Source: Sipunculus nudus (lineage: Eukaryota > Annelida > Sipuncula > Golfingiida > Sipunculidae). From it: a stretch of 64,000 nucleotides of DNA. The position numbers and the translations under genes were made by a program. Below, one piece after another: positions 36,478 to 45,817 of this stretch. The stretch is taken from the NCBI GenBank assembly GCA_026874595.1, contig CM049316.1:33175339-33239338 (forward strand), written 5' to 3'. Position 1 is the stretch's first letter; the number at the start of each line of letters is the position of its first letter. The notes under the pieces are model-generated. The model was given only the letters and a program-made list of their open reading frames with translations, did no database searches and was not told where the DNA came from.

Positions 36478-38758
36478 TCATGTCACAGTCAATCTGTGAA
36501 ACTGAGAAATCAGTCATTTCATTAAATGCCTAAATATTTCAGACTTTCACAAAATGCCTGTGACCACCAATTATTACATGAAATCGCTGAAGTTATTTCA
36601 TGGATAGATTAAAATGAACGATTATGAATACGCAAAATAAATATCACGGGATATCATATACGGGATATCCCTTCACCCACAAACGTTTTGTTCTCCGCTG
36701 AACAGTGTTAAAATATTTTTTCGTGCTAATATTAGATAACCTTCTAAGAAAAATCGGTACCTGGTGATATTGGAAGGTTCCCCTGATACCTATTGAACCC
36801 TGTAACCCTGAATACAACGTGAAATGATATGTCCCGGAGCGAAGTTGAGAGATGAATAACAGGTTTCAATAATAAGTGACAAAATACACATAGAAATTTC
36901 ACCCCGCTTTACCCTCCGCATGCACCACAGTCATTTATTGTGCATTTCATAAACTTAGTATAACAGTCGATTGCCCTATATATATTTTATATCGACCAGT
37001 ATAGATAATTACAAATAGCATTTCCGCCACACCCATACTATTAACAAACAGCGGTTACGATATGCGCTCCTGTACATACGTTTCCCTACTTTTATCTTCA
37101 CTAAAAAAATAAAGGGGCACAAGGCGTTGCTGTGATAAATGAACATATATATGAAATACGGACAGCCATGTTTATTTATCACGGTTTGCCAGACTAGTGG
37201 TTAGTGAAGCGGAACGAGGGACAGGGGTGGGAGAACATTCAATAACGCGTGTTCACAATAAAAGAATACAGAAAGGTTCACAGATCAGTCCAGCATAATA
37301 TTTATTAGGCCACATCATATAAATACTGATCTATGTATATAAGGATTTTTTTCGGGGGGGGGGCAAAATGTTTGTGCATGCGGGTGATTTTAAATTTAAA
37401 AAGTTACTGGTGAAATAAGCCTTTTTTGTCATATTATTTAAATATAATTTATTGACTTGCAGTTCTTTTTTTAATTGATGAAATAAATGAAGCGACGATT
37501 CTGTTGAAAAAAACTTTGCCGAGTGGCCTTAACATGTACACATCTTCTATAGGTGAAAGTCACACCTACCACTGGTGCTATATAATGATATGCTTTCGAC
37601 CGGGGACGAAACGCATCCCTACAGGTCATATATAACTTCTATAAAAGTCATACCTTTCACTGTTATTAACAACAAGGCTTATATATACCTGGGGTGGGAC
37701 GTCAGGAGTTACTGTGCGCATATATGTAAGATTACAGACAGGGAACCTGACGTCAGGTATACACTTTGAATGAACCGCGTGCTACATAATTTAGGCGTAT
37801 TGTTGAAGACTGACAAGGGTCTAAGAATGTATAGGTCGTATCAGGATGCTTCTCTTCCATTCATATACCCGGTAATAAAGATAATCGTGTATACGTAAAG
37901 CAATGGGTCTTGAACCGACTTTTGGTATGCATACATCAATTCACGAAATCAAAAGAATGGTTAAAACTTAACACGTTCAAGAAAGCAAATGGATGAAAAG
38001 GTTAATTTTCACTTATTTTGCCTACTACTATAAGTTTTGTCAGCAGTTCTGTTGTTATTTAGTATAATGATGATGAATAATATTGGGTTTTTTTTAACCG
38101 CATTGGTGCTACAACTGAAATGATGTTATATATCTTACAATATTGACCTGTCTCATAATTGGAGTTATACACTTTGACATTATATATCATTAAATTATAC
38201 AGAAGGACATGTATCCATAAATAATTTTACTGAACTTAACACTGGGACTTTCTAGTCCATTCCTGTTGTGCAGATATCTGACGTACAAATGAATTACACA
38301 CACACACACACACATATAAGGAAATAAAAAAAACACATATATTTACACACACATGTAAATATAACCAATGAACTGTCGATGCATATATGAGTGTATGTAA
38401 ATGGTTATAACATCTGATGGTCGTACTGATTATATTATTATAGCTATCAGTATCACCGATGTCAATATAATTAAAATAATTAACTCACCATGTACTCCAT
38501 GTCTGAGGCAGGCCGGAGCCGGCGTAGTTCATTATGTTTGTTAACTGAATCCTCTTTCTGGACGTCGGTAAGTCCTGAGACTCCCGGCGTGACCTGGCGT
38601 TTTACAATTCTCCTCGCCAGTCTACTTGTCTGCGATACTCGTGTTACGGCGTTAGACTTGCGCTCCACATAATCCGAACTCCAAACCGGTAACGTAATGA
38701 GGAAAAGTATACCAAAGATGCCGTAGCATACGTAAGCCATTCTGAGAAGGCGAAACAT
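21867..38758 (-). CDS. Gene 1: CAP-EGF-ShK-mucin-EGF-SEA-like single-pass membrane protein (13 exons, 921 aa)
   Basis: Hand-assembled from 13 exons; all junctions are GT/AG and phase-compatible, and the frame is open from ATG (38758, A at -3) to TGA (21867-21869). Domains by residue: signal peptide about 1-28; basic propeptide with RR49-50 and KR53-54; CAP/SCP domain about 62-210 (HNELR at 75, GHYTQ at 166-170, GCGFHLC); Cys-rich hinge 211-256; EGF-like 257-286; ShK-like 287-327; Thr/Ser/Pro mucin-like stalk about 340-633; EGF-like 634-668; SEA-like segment about 669-797; transmembrane helix about 818-845; cytoplasmic tail 846-921. Known for the family: CAP proteins (CRISP, GLIPR, venom allergen 5) are mostly secreted; ShK modules often accompany them in invertebrates. 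Inference: a glycosylated cell-surface protein that displays a CAP head on a mucin stalk. Ligand and function are unknown. One isoform is modelled; untranslated exons and alternative exons cannot be excluded. Confidence 0.85.
22630..22882 (-). CDS. Gene 1 exon 12: membrane-proximal stem and transmembrane helix
   Basis: Acceptor TATATCAG, donor GTAAGT, phase 1 to 2. A stem with LQSCCNLTLLDV and a Pro/Thr linker leads into about 28 hydrophobic residues (ALAIPLWVIITVL..LVLISVVLFMI). It then reads CACRKK, a juxtamembrane Cys/basic stop-transfer that could be palmitoylated. This exon makes the protein an integral membrane protein rather than a secreted CAP protein. Confidence 0.88.
23051..23104. 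repeat. (GA)n microsatellite in gene 1 intron 11
   Basis: About 27 uninterrupted GA units between exons 11 and 12 of gene 1; on the transcribed strand it is a long CT tract. Confidence 0.95.
23443..23585 (-). CDS. Gene 1 exon 11: SEA-like segment, strands
   Basis: Acceptor TATTACAG, donor GTAAGT, phase 2 to 1. It reads THNRTDNLHITLGRGYPQ, then NGSVTEILVYATTN. NRT and NGS are N-glycosylation sequons. The DNLHIT..GYPQ...ILVYATT layout fits an SEA-like fold; there is no classical GSVVV cleavage motif, so autoproteolysis is uncertain. Confidence 0.8.
24140..24234 (-). CDS. Gene 1 exon 10: SEA-like segment, helix
   Basis: Acceptor ACAACAG (chosen over an upstream TATTCAG because only this one keeps the frame), donor GTATGT, phase 0 to 2. 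It reads PWSILWPALKASLHNTVGNFC, then RSGRCCPNG. The WS..L..L...L...V..FC pattern resembles the amphipathic helix of SEA-like juxtamembrane domains. Confidence 0.72.
24340..24690. repeat. Dispersed repeat in gene 1 intron 9
   Basis: Related to 12735-12960 and 54900-55215. It contains 'ggcacaattccttaaaataa', 'ttgattatatgcacc' and 'cgtgtctcagccgg'. Confidence 0.55.
24871..24926 (-). CDS. Gene 1 exon 9: start of SEA-like segment
   Basis: Acceptor TTTTTGTAG, donor GTATGA, phase 1 to 0. It codes for HRSSEALAGVIVVIETGNK, a beta-strand-like run directly after the EGF-like module. It is short; assignment rests on phase agreement with exons 8 and 10. Confidence 0.65.
25292..26314 (-). CDS. Gene 1 exon 8: mucin-like stalk plus second EGF-like module
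   Basis: One 1023-bp exon, phase 1 to 1 (acceptor TTTGCAG, donor GTATGT). About 300 residues are mostly Thr, Ser, Val, Pro and Gln in imperfect repeats of the type SQPSTTVTEESSTVT, with no Cys and many potential O-glycosylation sites. It ends with ICSEITCLNGG..VVCSCRCTTGWQGPRC, a canonical EGF-like module. The repeats suggest the stalk length may vary between alleles. Confidence 0.92.
26482..26604 (-). CDS. Gene 1 exon 7: ShK-like module
   Basis: Acceptor CCCTTCAG, donor GTAAGT, phase 1 to 1. It reads ECKNYHPNCG, a Trp in the middle, AFTCNMDGFG, then YCPELCNLC. The six cysteines and the terminal C-x(3)-C-x-x-C follow the ShKT pattern, though the middle is shorter than usual. The family is common beside CAP or protease domains in invertebrates. 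Confidence 0.75.
26716..26977. repeat. (ATT)n / (AAT)n microsatellite, strand-switching
   Basis: An ATT-rich half (26716-26870) followed by an AAT-rich half (26876-26977) forms a large imperfect inverted repeat in gene 1 intron 6. Confidence 0.92.
27213..27302 (-). CDS. Gene 1 exon 6: first EGF-like module
   Basis: Acceptor ATATTACAG, donor GTATGT, phase 1 to 1, exactly 90 bp. It reads DCGAVCNNCG, then CTCNCTAGWSGHDCS. The six-Cys spacing and the C-x-C-x(3)-GW-x-G-x-x-C ending are EGF/laminin-like. Confidence 0.88.
27674..27703 (-). CDS. Gene 1 exon 5: 30-bp microexon
   Basis: Acceptor TTTTTTAG, donor GTAGGT, phase 1 to 1. It codes for RDCNGFSDIC between two cysteine modules. It keeps the frame and adds two Cys, so skipping it would be silent for the frame. 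It was found only because the phases on either side require or allow it, so support is lower than for the larger exons. Confidence 0.7.
28043..28366. repeat. 36-bp minisatellite abutting the exon-4 splice donor
   Basis: About nine units. Read on the minus strand each is about GTAAGTCATGTTTAATATTG plus a 16-base rest ending CTCTGTAGAT. The array is in register with the true donor GTAAGT of gene 1 exon 4 at 28361-28366. Confidence 0.85.
28367..28473 (-). CDS. Gene 1 exon 4: CAP tail and Cys-rich hinge
   Basis: Phase 2 to 1. It completes the motif GNFVGEKPYKEGPPCSSC and continues to WCDKVSPRGLCG, a CRISP-hinge-like Cys pattern. Its donor GTAAGT (28361-28366) is also the first unit of the 36-bp minisatellite that fills the start of intron 4. 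Confidence 0.85.
29031..29152 (-). CDS. Gene 1 exon 3: end of CAP domain
   Basis: Acceptor TATTTCAG, donor GTGAGT, phase 0 to 2. It reads LVWASSREVGCGFHLC and then YYYVCAYGPA, the C-terminal CAP signature where VGCG and the final Cys form disulfides. It has no long open frame of its own, so its identity rests on motifs plus splice sites. Confidence 0.88.
29275..29340. repeat. (TA)n microsatellite in gene 1 intron 2
   Basis: About 33 TA units. Confidence 0.95.
29613..29852 (-). CDS. Gene 1 exon 2: core of CAP domain
   Basis: Residues 91-170, phase 0 at both ends (acceptor CTGCAG, donor GTATAA). It contains IWNDYLADMSQEWAEAC, SVGQNLYF and CGHYTQ, all hallmark CAP blocks. The usual GENL glutamate is Gln128 here (GQNL), as also seen in venom-allergen-5-type members. 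WHDE supplies Glu149 and HYTQ supplies His167 of the family's cavity residues. Confidence 0.9.
30050..30395. repeat. Single-unit copy of the 54-bp-minisatellite element
   Basis: Opposite orientation to 13375-14090. Shared blocks: 'gatcaaggaatattcgcaaa', 'gtcacttatgcacgaatga', 'acatggcggaggcttgcatt' and 'gcagtcttctagttgt'. Confidence 0.7.
30715..31050. repeat. Segmental duplication in intron 1, copy A, first part
   Basis: Corresponds to 36470-36720: 'cctgaatatttcagac', 'gcctgtgaccgccaat', 'gctgaacgatgttcac'. Both follow a TA microsatellite. Confidence 0.75.
31236..31250. promoter_or_regulatory. ERE-type palindrome
   Basis: AGGTCACTGTGACCT is a perfect AGGTCA inverted repeat with 3-base spacing, the binding form for steroid-type nuclear receptors. 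It sits in a dispersed repeat; the matching position of another copy (59862-59876) is also perfect. Confidence 0.4.
31521..31533. promoter_or_regulatory. DR1-type nuclear receptor motif (one of three)
   Basis: GGGTCAAAGGTCA is a direct AGGTCA-type repeat with 1-base spacing, as bound by RXR, HNF4 or COUP-TF proteins. It recurs at 31666-31678, and a perfect AGGTCAAAGGTCA is at 31801-31813, once per tandem unit. Confidence 0.35.
32147..33198. mobile_element. hAT-type element nested in the insertion
   Basis: The ends CAGAGGCGTAGCCAG and CTGGCTACGCCCCTG are inverted repeats; GGTTAAA flanks both sides (32140-32146 and 33201-33207). An inner pair of CAGTGGCGGATCCAGA-type ends (32325 and 33155) points to a second element inside. 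TA and TG microsatellites lie within. No transposase seen. Confidence 0.7.
34650..36240. repeat. Segmental duplication in intron 1, copy A, second part
   Basis: Aligns with 36720-38330, for example 'ataacagtcgattgccctat', 'catttccgccacacc' and 'gacaggggacgaaacgca'. Confidence 0.85.
36390..36476. repeat. (TA)n microsatellite in gene 1 intron 1
   Basis: About 40 TA units at the edge of duplication copy B; copy A has a much shorter TA run at the same place (about 30690). Confidence 0.95.
36470..38330. repeat. Segmental duplication in intron 1, copy B
   Basis: Uninterrupted copy of about 1.86 kb. Both copies end in CA/TA microsatellites (36215-36245 and 38297-38317). Confidence 0.85.
38489..38758 (-). 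CDS. Gene 1 exon 1: signal peptide, propeptide, start of CAP domain
   Basis: Codes for residues 1-90 and ends in phase 0 before GTGAGT. A hydrophobic core (YGIFGILFLITLPV) follows a short basic N-terminus, as in a signal peptide. The next stretch is basic with dibasic RR and KR sites just before QVTPG, suggesting removal of a propeptide. The CAP domain starts at LTDVQKEDSVNKHNELRR, which supplies its first conserved His (75). Confidence 0.85.
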
Positions 38759-39480
38759 TGTGAAATGAAAAATACCTCCTAAACGGAAATTGGCCTGTAC
38801 GTTAGTCCGCGCATATGTTGTTTAGATATAGATCCGGGTCTGGGTGTCCCCAAACGCAGGGACAAACAAGAATGTTTGCACTGGCTTTGTCAGTGCGATT
38901 CCTTTTCCATGAGTTACGTTTGACCAATTTTGAATGTGTACACAGTTAGCAAGCCCGGACCCTGTCTATATAAACGTTCCACATATATCGCAATCCGTAC
39001 CCCTGAGTATACAATAGTACCGAACTATTGTCGAAAAATTGTCCATTCCTCAATCACCCCCGAGCCTCTCGTGATTTTAGCACAAGGCACTGGGGCTGAA
39101 TCATATATTCTTCGTCATGAATCGACTATACAAGCTCTCGGTGAAAGCGAATTATTCTATAAAGGGGTAGGCGTCCCGCCCTCCACGACAAAGCCCTCTC
39201 GCCCGCCTGCAGCCCTCCATAGTCACGCCCCTGCCTTCATCAACGGTCTTTTGAGAGCAGTACTACTCATCTGGCACTTATCAACCCTTGGTCCTGAGGC
39301 GAGTCAAAATGTTCGCACACTTTTTGATACTGATCGCTTGTCTCGGACAGAGTTTTTTAGTGCGGGTTGTTTGTCAAGTGGTTTCCGGGATCATATAGGC
39401 AAATGCCGATGTTGATGGCCTGGGGACCGGTGAAGGCAACGATATAAACATATTGTCCTTAAAAAAATGACATCTCCAAT
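38759..39480. other. Upstream region of gene 1
   Basis: Less AT-rich than average. It holds the candidate TATA box. A 161-codon plus-strand ORF (38930-39415) here has no motif support and is treated as chance. Confidence 0.5.
38966..38974 (-). promoter_or_regulatory. Candidate TATA box of gene 1
   Basis: TTTATATAG on the minus strand, about 210 bases upstream of the ATG at 38758. Transcription would start near 38940 and give a 5' UTR of about 180 bases without needing an intron. No other promoter element is clear, and TA-rich sequence is common here. Confidence 0.35.
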
Positions 39481-39582
39481 TCATAATGTATCATATGTAC
39501 ATGAGGTTCACCGCAATTTTATGTGGTTTATATTGCTCAAATATTTGGATGTGTGATATAAATGATTTACAAATAAATAAAT

Positions 39583-39594
39583 ATATATATATAT

Positions 39595-39652
<58 letters not shown>

Positions 39653-39663
39653 TATATATATAC
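39583..39663. repeat. (TA)n microsatellite
   Basis: Long TA/CATA run with a few interruptions. Confidence 0.92.
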
Positions 39664-39699
39664 TTGCCATAAGACATTCTAAAATAAAATCTGTATAAT

Positions 39700-42600
39700 A
39701 TATGTATAACATTATGTATAAAAGTAGTAGATTTTTTTTCGTGTTAAACAATGAAAAGAGTGAATCTTTTTAAAAAAAATTGGAAATATATATATATATA
39801 TAAAACTTTTATACTATATGTCAGAATTTCAGCAGCACTCTTCATATATATTAACTCCCCACAGATATTAACTAGTGCCGATGTAAATGATGTAAATATG
39901 TTGATATGTTGAACGTCGCATGAGACTGAACCTTAAAAAAATACTCGTAAACTTGTCTTCAGTCCATGTGTGCTTTAAATACTAGTATTTTAATTAATAT
40001 GTATGGCTCCGTTGACCCATTTGATTTCTCTATTTGTATATTTAAATATCAGTATCATTACGTGGTAAATGCCACTAAGATACTAAGAAAATATTTTCAT
40101 TATCAAGTAACACAGAACGAAATGTTCAAACAATATATCGGTAGTTCCAATGCATGAGCACGAAACCGTACAGCGTCGTTAAGGTTGGCGTAAAGAACAC
40201 AATACGAGGAAGCACTTCTTCATTTAAAATCAATTTAAATGTGGTTTATATTAATTTAAATAGTAATTTATATATATCATTTGAAATCTGGAAGTGTATC
40301 TTTGCAAAAAGTATATGCATTGATGAAACTTTCATCCATTTTTTAATTATTTTATTCTTTTTTATATAACGGTATAATGTTGCGTTATTTTAAACACCCA
40401 TTAAGAGCACGCAATATAAACCTACTTTCTATACGGCTTTTAAAAGTATCCCATGAGCAGTTTTATTTCTTTAAACAGTCTTTCTAATTAAAAATCATAA
40501 TAATTGTACTTTATATACATACGTTATTATTTACACTTATGACATGATGACCAGAAGAAAGATTGACCAAAGAAAAAACGTCTTAAATCGTATGCCTCCG
40601 CAAACACACATCTGGTACTTTCCCGAATAACCTTAAAATAGAATGTTATCGGTACAGGTGCATTATACGGGGATGAACTTCATGTGCTAAAACAACAAGT
40701 GAACATTTTTATGCAGAAAATGTGAGTTCAGTGCCTAATGGACACTCAGCTACTGAACCCACATTTTTTATAAGAATTTCAACACGTCTGCCTGTGAACC
40801 GACATTTATTTTGTGCAAAGTGAACCCACTTTCGGTATTTTTGTCAATGACAAAGCGAAACACGTCCAGAAAAAAATAATTCAAGAAGTGACACTTAATT
40901 TTATTGCATATTCCTAACTCATAGAATACTATTATATATTATTATATATAATATTTTTTTTGTGTGTGAGAAAATGTGGATTCACTTCATGTTCTAACTA
41001 ATCAAAACCTATGTATGTTTAAGATGAATCCAGATTTGCTAAATTTGTCAATGACGTCACGTATACATATACCCTTTAAAAAAGTGAAGAAATGACACTT
41101 ACTTTTCCTATATAACTTATACAATTGAAAATTTTAATATATTATTTATAGCATGGTATAGTTAAGCATATTAGGCATTAAACCCACATTTTTTTTTAAA
41201 ACGAAAATGTGGGTTCAGTTGGTGTTTTAGCCTCCTGAATAGTGCAAAAATCTTCAACTGATATCAGCACCAATGGAAGGTCCAAGTTTATTGCTTAGAG
41301 ACAGAAAAAAAGGGCGTGTGGGTTCGAATTAACTGAGGCCAACTTTTCTACAAATGCACTAAATGTTATGCATTCGAGTTTATAGCCATAGTTACATAAA
41401 ACGAAATACAGATATCCATGCAAGCAAACATACTAAACACAAAGCAGGCAGACATGACTGAGGTAAAAACAATCGTCTAGCTGGTGTTGAAGAAGTGAGA
41501 ATGTACAAGTTGCTGTAAATGAAAGGATGAAATATTTCCTAAATTACAGAGCGCCTGTAGACAAGTCCGTTTGCAACAGCGGATGCTCATTAATACATTA
41601 AATGTCAGTTACTTTTTTTGTATATTCTTTTTCACGCGTATATGTTCAACAATGAGGAGCTATATGTATAATCTAATAACCATTGGTTACATCTAATCTG
41701 CATCACAAATCAGTCATCAGTGCTAAATATAGCTAAAAAAATGAGTTAAATATAGATATGAACTTTTATTAGGAAGTGAGTTGTGCAAACATACCCATAA
41801 AGGCTACCAGTGTCAAATCATATGGCACATGCTGTGGCAGTCTGGAAGCAGACAGCGCTGCCTGCTAAAGCGGTGTTATAATTCCGCTGTACACACACTG
41901 TCCATCATTATCTAAAAAGCACTCAGTGAAAGCATACCTTCACCACTATTCCGGATCGCCAGATTGGAAACTTCACAATGATTCTGGTCAAACTTTGTGT
42001 GTTTCGTAAACGCAGGAGATTCATTTGTCTTTGCAAAAAGACACGTGTTTCACGGTTCACTAACTCGAAGCCTGCATCATAGGTCAACTCTATTTGTCAG
42101 ACTAAAGGCGGCTTCAAATTAATAATTGGTCTTATATGTGCCCAGATAATAGTCAATAATGATCCAAAATTATGATTTTATAGGGAAAATGTTCTAAAAA
42201 TAAAGCAGTTTTTCACTGCATAACCATGTTTAACACGGTTACTTTCCACGATATCAGCTGTCCTAGCAGCATTTAAAGGTGGGTTTTGTTGGTTTAGAGG
42301 CTGTACATGTATAACTGTACAAGACACTTCCCCGGACGATATTACAATAGAGCTGAACGTGTTAAATAATAACGGGTCTAAATAGCATTCATTATTCAGT
42401 AAAAAAATTGTGCAGTGTGAAAAATAGGAAAATATAGGAGTTTATGGTCAAAATACTGGAAAATGCATAAAATCATTGGAGATAGTTTTAATTGGAAAAT
42501 ATCGCAAACCTAGGAGTCAGCTGAAGTCTTCCTGATGCAAAACTTCCTTTCTTCCTCCGCCAGGTTCTCAAGATCACATTGATATAACATCATTTACTAT

Positions 42601-43346
42601 TCCGCATGCTTTACCAATCATTTTCTCTTATATTGTGAACGTGAGACTGTGAACTCGTTAAGCCCAGTATTAGGCAGCAAAGGCAGTTCCTTTATCACGG
42701 ATTTATTTAAGTTGAACGGTGCTAATTCGTTTCATTCTGTGTAAAGATCGAGGATTAGAGGAGTTAGTACGGATATATTTTAATCGGAGACATTCTGCAA
42801 AGTGTAAAACTCTCGTTGACCTTCTGGCCAATAATTGATCCCACTAATGAACCTATTAAATTCGAACTTGGTTTGACCCCAGTGTAAAGACTCCAGACTA
42901 TCCCCCATATAAGTTCACCCCCCCCCCCCCCCCCCGATAATCTGAAATCGATTTCAGATTACTTCCCTAGGAAGGATGATTTCTGGTTTCCGGTTAACCC
43001 CACCCGCTGATTCAGTTAATTAACTGATAAGGTATTATGCTTCTAGGTAAAGGTATGTCAGCTGAATAAAATTCGTAAAAAAACTATACATGACTTAAAG
43101 CTATAATCAAAAGAGAAAAAAATAAGGTCTCAAATTGATAAATTTTATAAAATAATCCTATTGAAATTGACTCTTTCATTATACCAGGGGGTCTGACGCA
43201 TTACATTCAAACATAAGATTTACTAAATTCAGTCTAATTTAAGAATTTCATAGAAAGAAATTCACATAATTCCAAGTAAATTATCAAGAAACAATCATGA
43301 ACAACTTGAGAGGGTAATCCGAAATTGTATGGGTAGAATGGAATTG
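39700..43346. other. Non-coding stretch, no gene seen
   Basis: AT-rich. It contains a cluster of GAACCCACATTTT / AAAATGTGGGTTC inverted words at 40.7-41.2 kb and a poly-C run near 42917. No motif-bearing ORF. Confidence 0.55.
41181..41215. repeat. Perfect 12-bp hairpin
   Basis: AACCCACATTTT (41181-41192) and AAAATGTGGGTT (41204-41215) separated by 11 bases. The same words recur singly near 40721, 40757 and 40970. Confidence 0.6.
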
Positions 43347-43354
43347 ATTTAAGG

Positions 43355-43412
43355 CAGTGGCGAAAATTTATCTTCAAGGGAAGAGGGATGACTTGCGCGC
43401 ACACATACACAA

Positions 43413-43450
<38 letters not shown>

Positions 43451-43706
43451 CTTTTGGCGCATATATGACACATTTAAATTTTTTTACAATTAAGTATAAG
43501 TTTTAGAAAATAAGGTATGATATATCCAGCATAGATTAATTCTAAACTCAGTTTAGATATATTTCACAGTTAACTCATAAATTGAACCAACGTCTATAAT
43601 TTTAATTATTATTTTTCTCTGGGGGATGATTACATTGACCCCCCTCCCCCTTTTCAATACGATGTGGGGATATTTACCCCCATCCACCCCTATAATGACG
43701 CCCCTG
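43355..43706. mobile_element. hAT-type MITE, sister copy (352 bp)
   Basis: The ends CAGTGGCG and CGCCCCTG are flanked by ATTTAAGG (43347-43354) and ATTTACAG (43707-43714), a decayed 8-bp duplication. Same layout as 9293-9653: CA/TA microsatellite near the left, 'gggatgattacattgacc' near the right. Confidence 0.75.
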
Positions 43707-43714
43707 ATTTACAG

Positions 43715-44929
43715 TTACCCCCGGGCCTAATCTTAAATCGATATTAAGTACGAGATGATCCGAAATGATTACAGATTTACCCCGGTAATCTGGGGCGGGG
43801 GTAACCTGAAATCGCTACACGGGCATAACCCGCACTTGCCACCTGTGTTGGCCTAATTCTTCTTATCCGATTGATCACTTACTTGTTCGCGGTGATTGGT
43901 AATTTGGAACGGTTTAATCGTGCTGTGACTAAATCAATTTGTCTTCGAGGAACACTGATGCCTTTAAAGAAGCAATAACAGTTTGGTTGATCTTGTGGGC
44001 AAATATTTATCATGAATTACATCATACATCGGATAACGTTGATCTGCTATTAGAACACCTTGATTGGCCTGGCGAAAACCTGATTCAGTTGTTATAACTG
44101 GTTACTAGTATATAACATGTTCTTGCGTTGGGACAGGTCCGCACGACTTTGGCGGATGATGGTTTATCCATGAGCTGAGGTGACTCACTGGATACACATA
44201 GCGTAGTTTCTGGTAGATGGTGCTTTGATAGATCCTTGGCGAAATAATGTCAAACTCCTTGAGATTTATGTGTGACCTGGTTTATCAATATATTTGGCTC
44301 ACACCCCCTATAAAATTGTTGTCCTCGCTAAGCTTTCTACGACTCGGTCGGCATACCGGAAACAAAATTTGTCTACAACTTACATGCACGCACTAGATAG
44401 CCGAGGACAACACGGACTGGCTGTGCTGTTTTCACTACCTGCAGTTGGGTGTATTGATTAATCGGCTATGTTTCACTGCTAATTCTTGTACATTTGCTTG
44501 GAATTAAACGATCATTTATACCGACTATTCGGATAGTTGTTCGGATTCGGTTTAACGATTAGTTTTGGTTCTGTTTTTATTTTGCTAAATCTATTTTTGG
44601 ATACAGGTTCGGTTAAATGACGATCTACTGTATAGGACTCGACAAAAAAGAAGGATCGCTGGACAGCTTGCATATAACCGTCAGTTTATGTGATTTCTAT
44701 AGTGTACAGGCTTATCCTTACACTGAACTCTAGTCTCTAAATGCCATCTAGCATACTATCACCAAACAAGATCAATGACGCAGAGATATACGATACACAA
44801 CAGAAAAAGACAAATGTTTGGGTAGGTCAGAAGAGAATATCTCATAACCAACGTCACACACAAAGCGCTCATTGTTAAATGAGAAGTGAGCTTAACGAAG
44901 GCGTGCACCTCAATATGATCATGAATACG
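43715..44929. other. Non-coding stretch, no gene seen
   Basis: Unique-looking AT-rich sequence, with palindromic 'gataatctgaaatcgatttcagattac'-like words around 42945 and 43730-43815 that may be another old element. Confidence 0.45.
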
Positions 44930-45102
44930 CAGGGGCGAATCCAGGCTTTTGGAAAGGGGAGGAAGACTAAAAGAAAACCTAGAAAACCTCTGGTCTGGGA
45001 AAGAGGGGGTCCTCGTCGCAAATTTATTTCAGCTCATATGGATAGGGGGTGGGGGTACCAGTCCGGACCCGCCCCCTCCCCCCTCCCCTTGATCCGTCAC
45101 TG
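44930..45102. mobile_element. Short hAT-like MITE (173 bp)
   Basis: CAGGGGCGAATCCAGG and CCTTGATCCGTCACTG are imperfect inverted ends, with ATACG shared by both flanks. Poly-G/poly-C stretches lie at both sides inside. Confidence 0.6.
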
Positions 45103-45766
45103 ATACGCTTCAAAACAGGGACAACGGGATCGAATTTCCAAACTGGAATGATTGCTTACTACCAAGAGCAGCATTGTAGTTTACTTGAACTTACACCCAA
45201 CCGACGTTTTTTTTCAGGTTCAAAGGGTTTACACGTAGAGAATCCTTTCAGTTTTAGTCTTTCATAACTGAGAGGAGACACAACAAATGCATCTACAGAT
45301 ATGAACAGGTTCTTTCATGAAATGCCTGGAACTTTCATTTATTCATAAACTCATTGTACCACAAAGATTTGCAATCATATACAAGTATTATAGGAGGGAG
45401 GGGGGGGGGGGGTTCTATGCAAACCACCATTTAACAAATCAAGAAGACCGTCACAAATATAGCCAAGTGTTTTATTTTTGCATGATATGCAGTTATTGTG
45501 AAAAAAAAACAATACACATCACATGAACAAAAAGTCACAACAATAATAAACTACCACAAAGTTTGGTATTAAAATATATCACAGACACTACACTCTGATA
45601 CTACTGTAGCTCCACACATAAATAAAGGCACACGCTTCATCGTTATATATACATAAAACAGTCAAATTGTTCCGAGTTTAACTGCTAAACAAAGTGACTT
45701 ATGGGCTGATTTGTAATTTATTTGATATATATTAATCTGCGTATTCAAGTGATGTGAAAAAAATGT

Positions 45767-45817
<51 letters not shown>

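Larger units (their letters stand above)
29853..38488 (-). other. Gene 1 intron 1 (8.6 kb), repeat-built
   Basis: It lies between the phase-0 exons 1 and 2. It holds a segmental duplication (30715-36240 and 36470-38330) and a 3.6-kb insertion with nested hAT ends. It also holds long TA microsatellites and a fragment of the 54-bp-minisatellite element. I see no coding exon in it. First introns often carry enhancers; the receptor-type motifs at 31.2-31.8 kb are noted separately. Confidence 0.75.

Noticed and set aside
38930-39415. 161-codon plus-strand ORF upstream of gene 1
   Set aside because: No recognisable domain, no clear splice or promoter evidence, and it overlaps the likely gene 1 promoter on the other strand.
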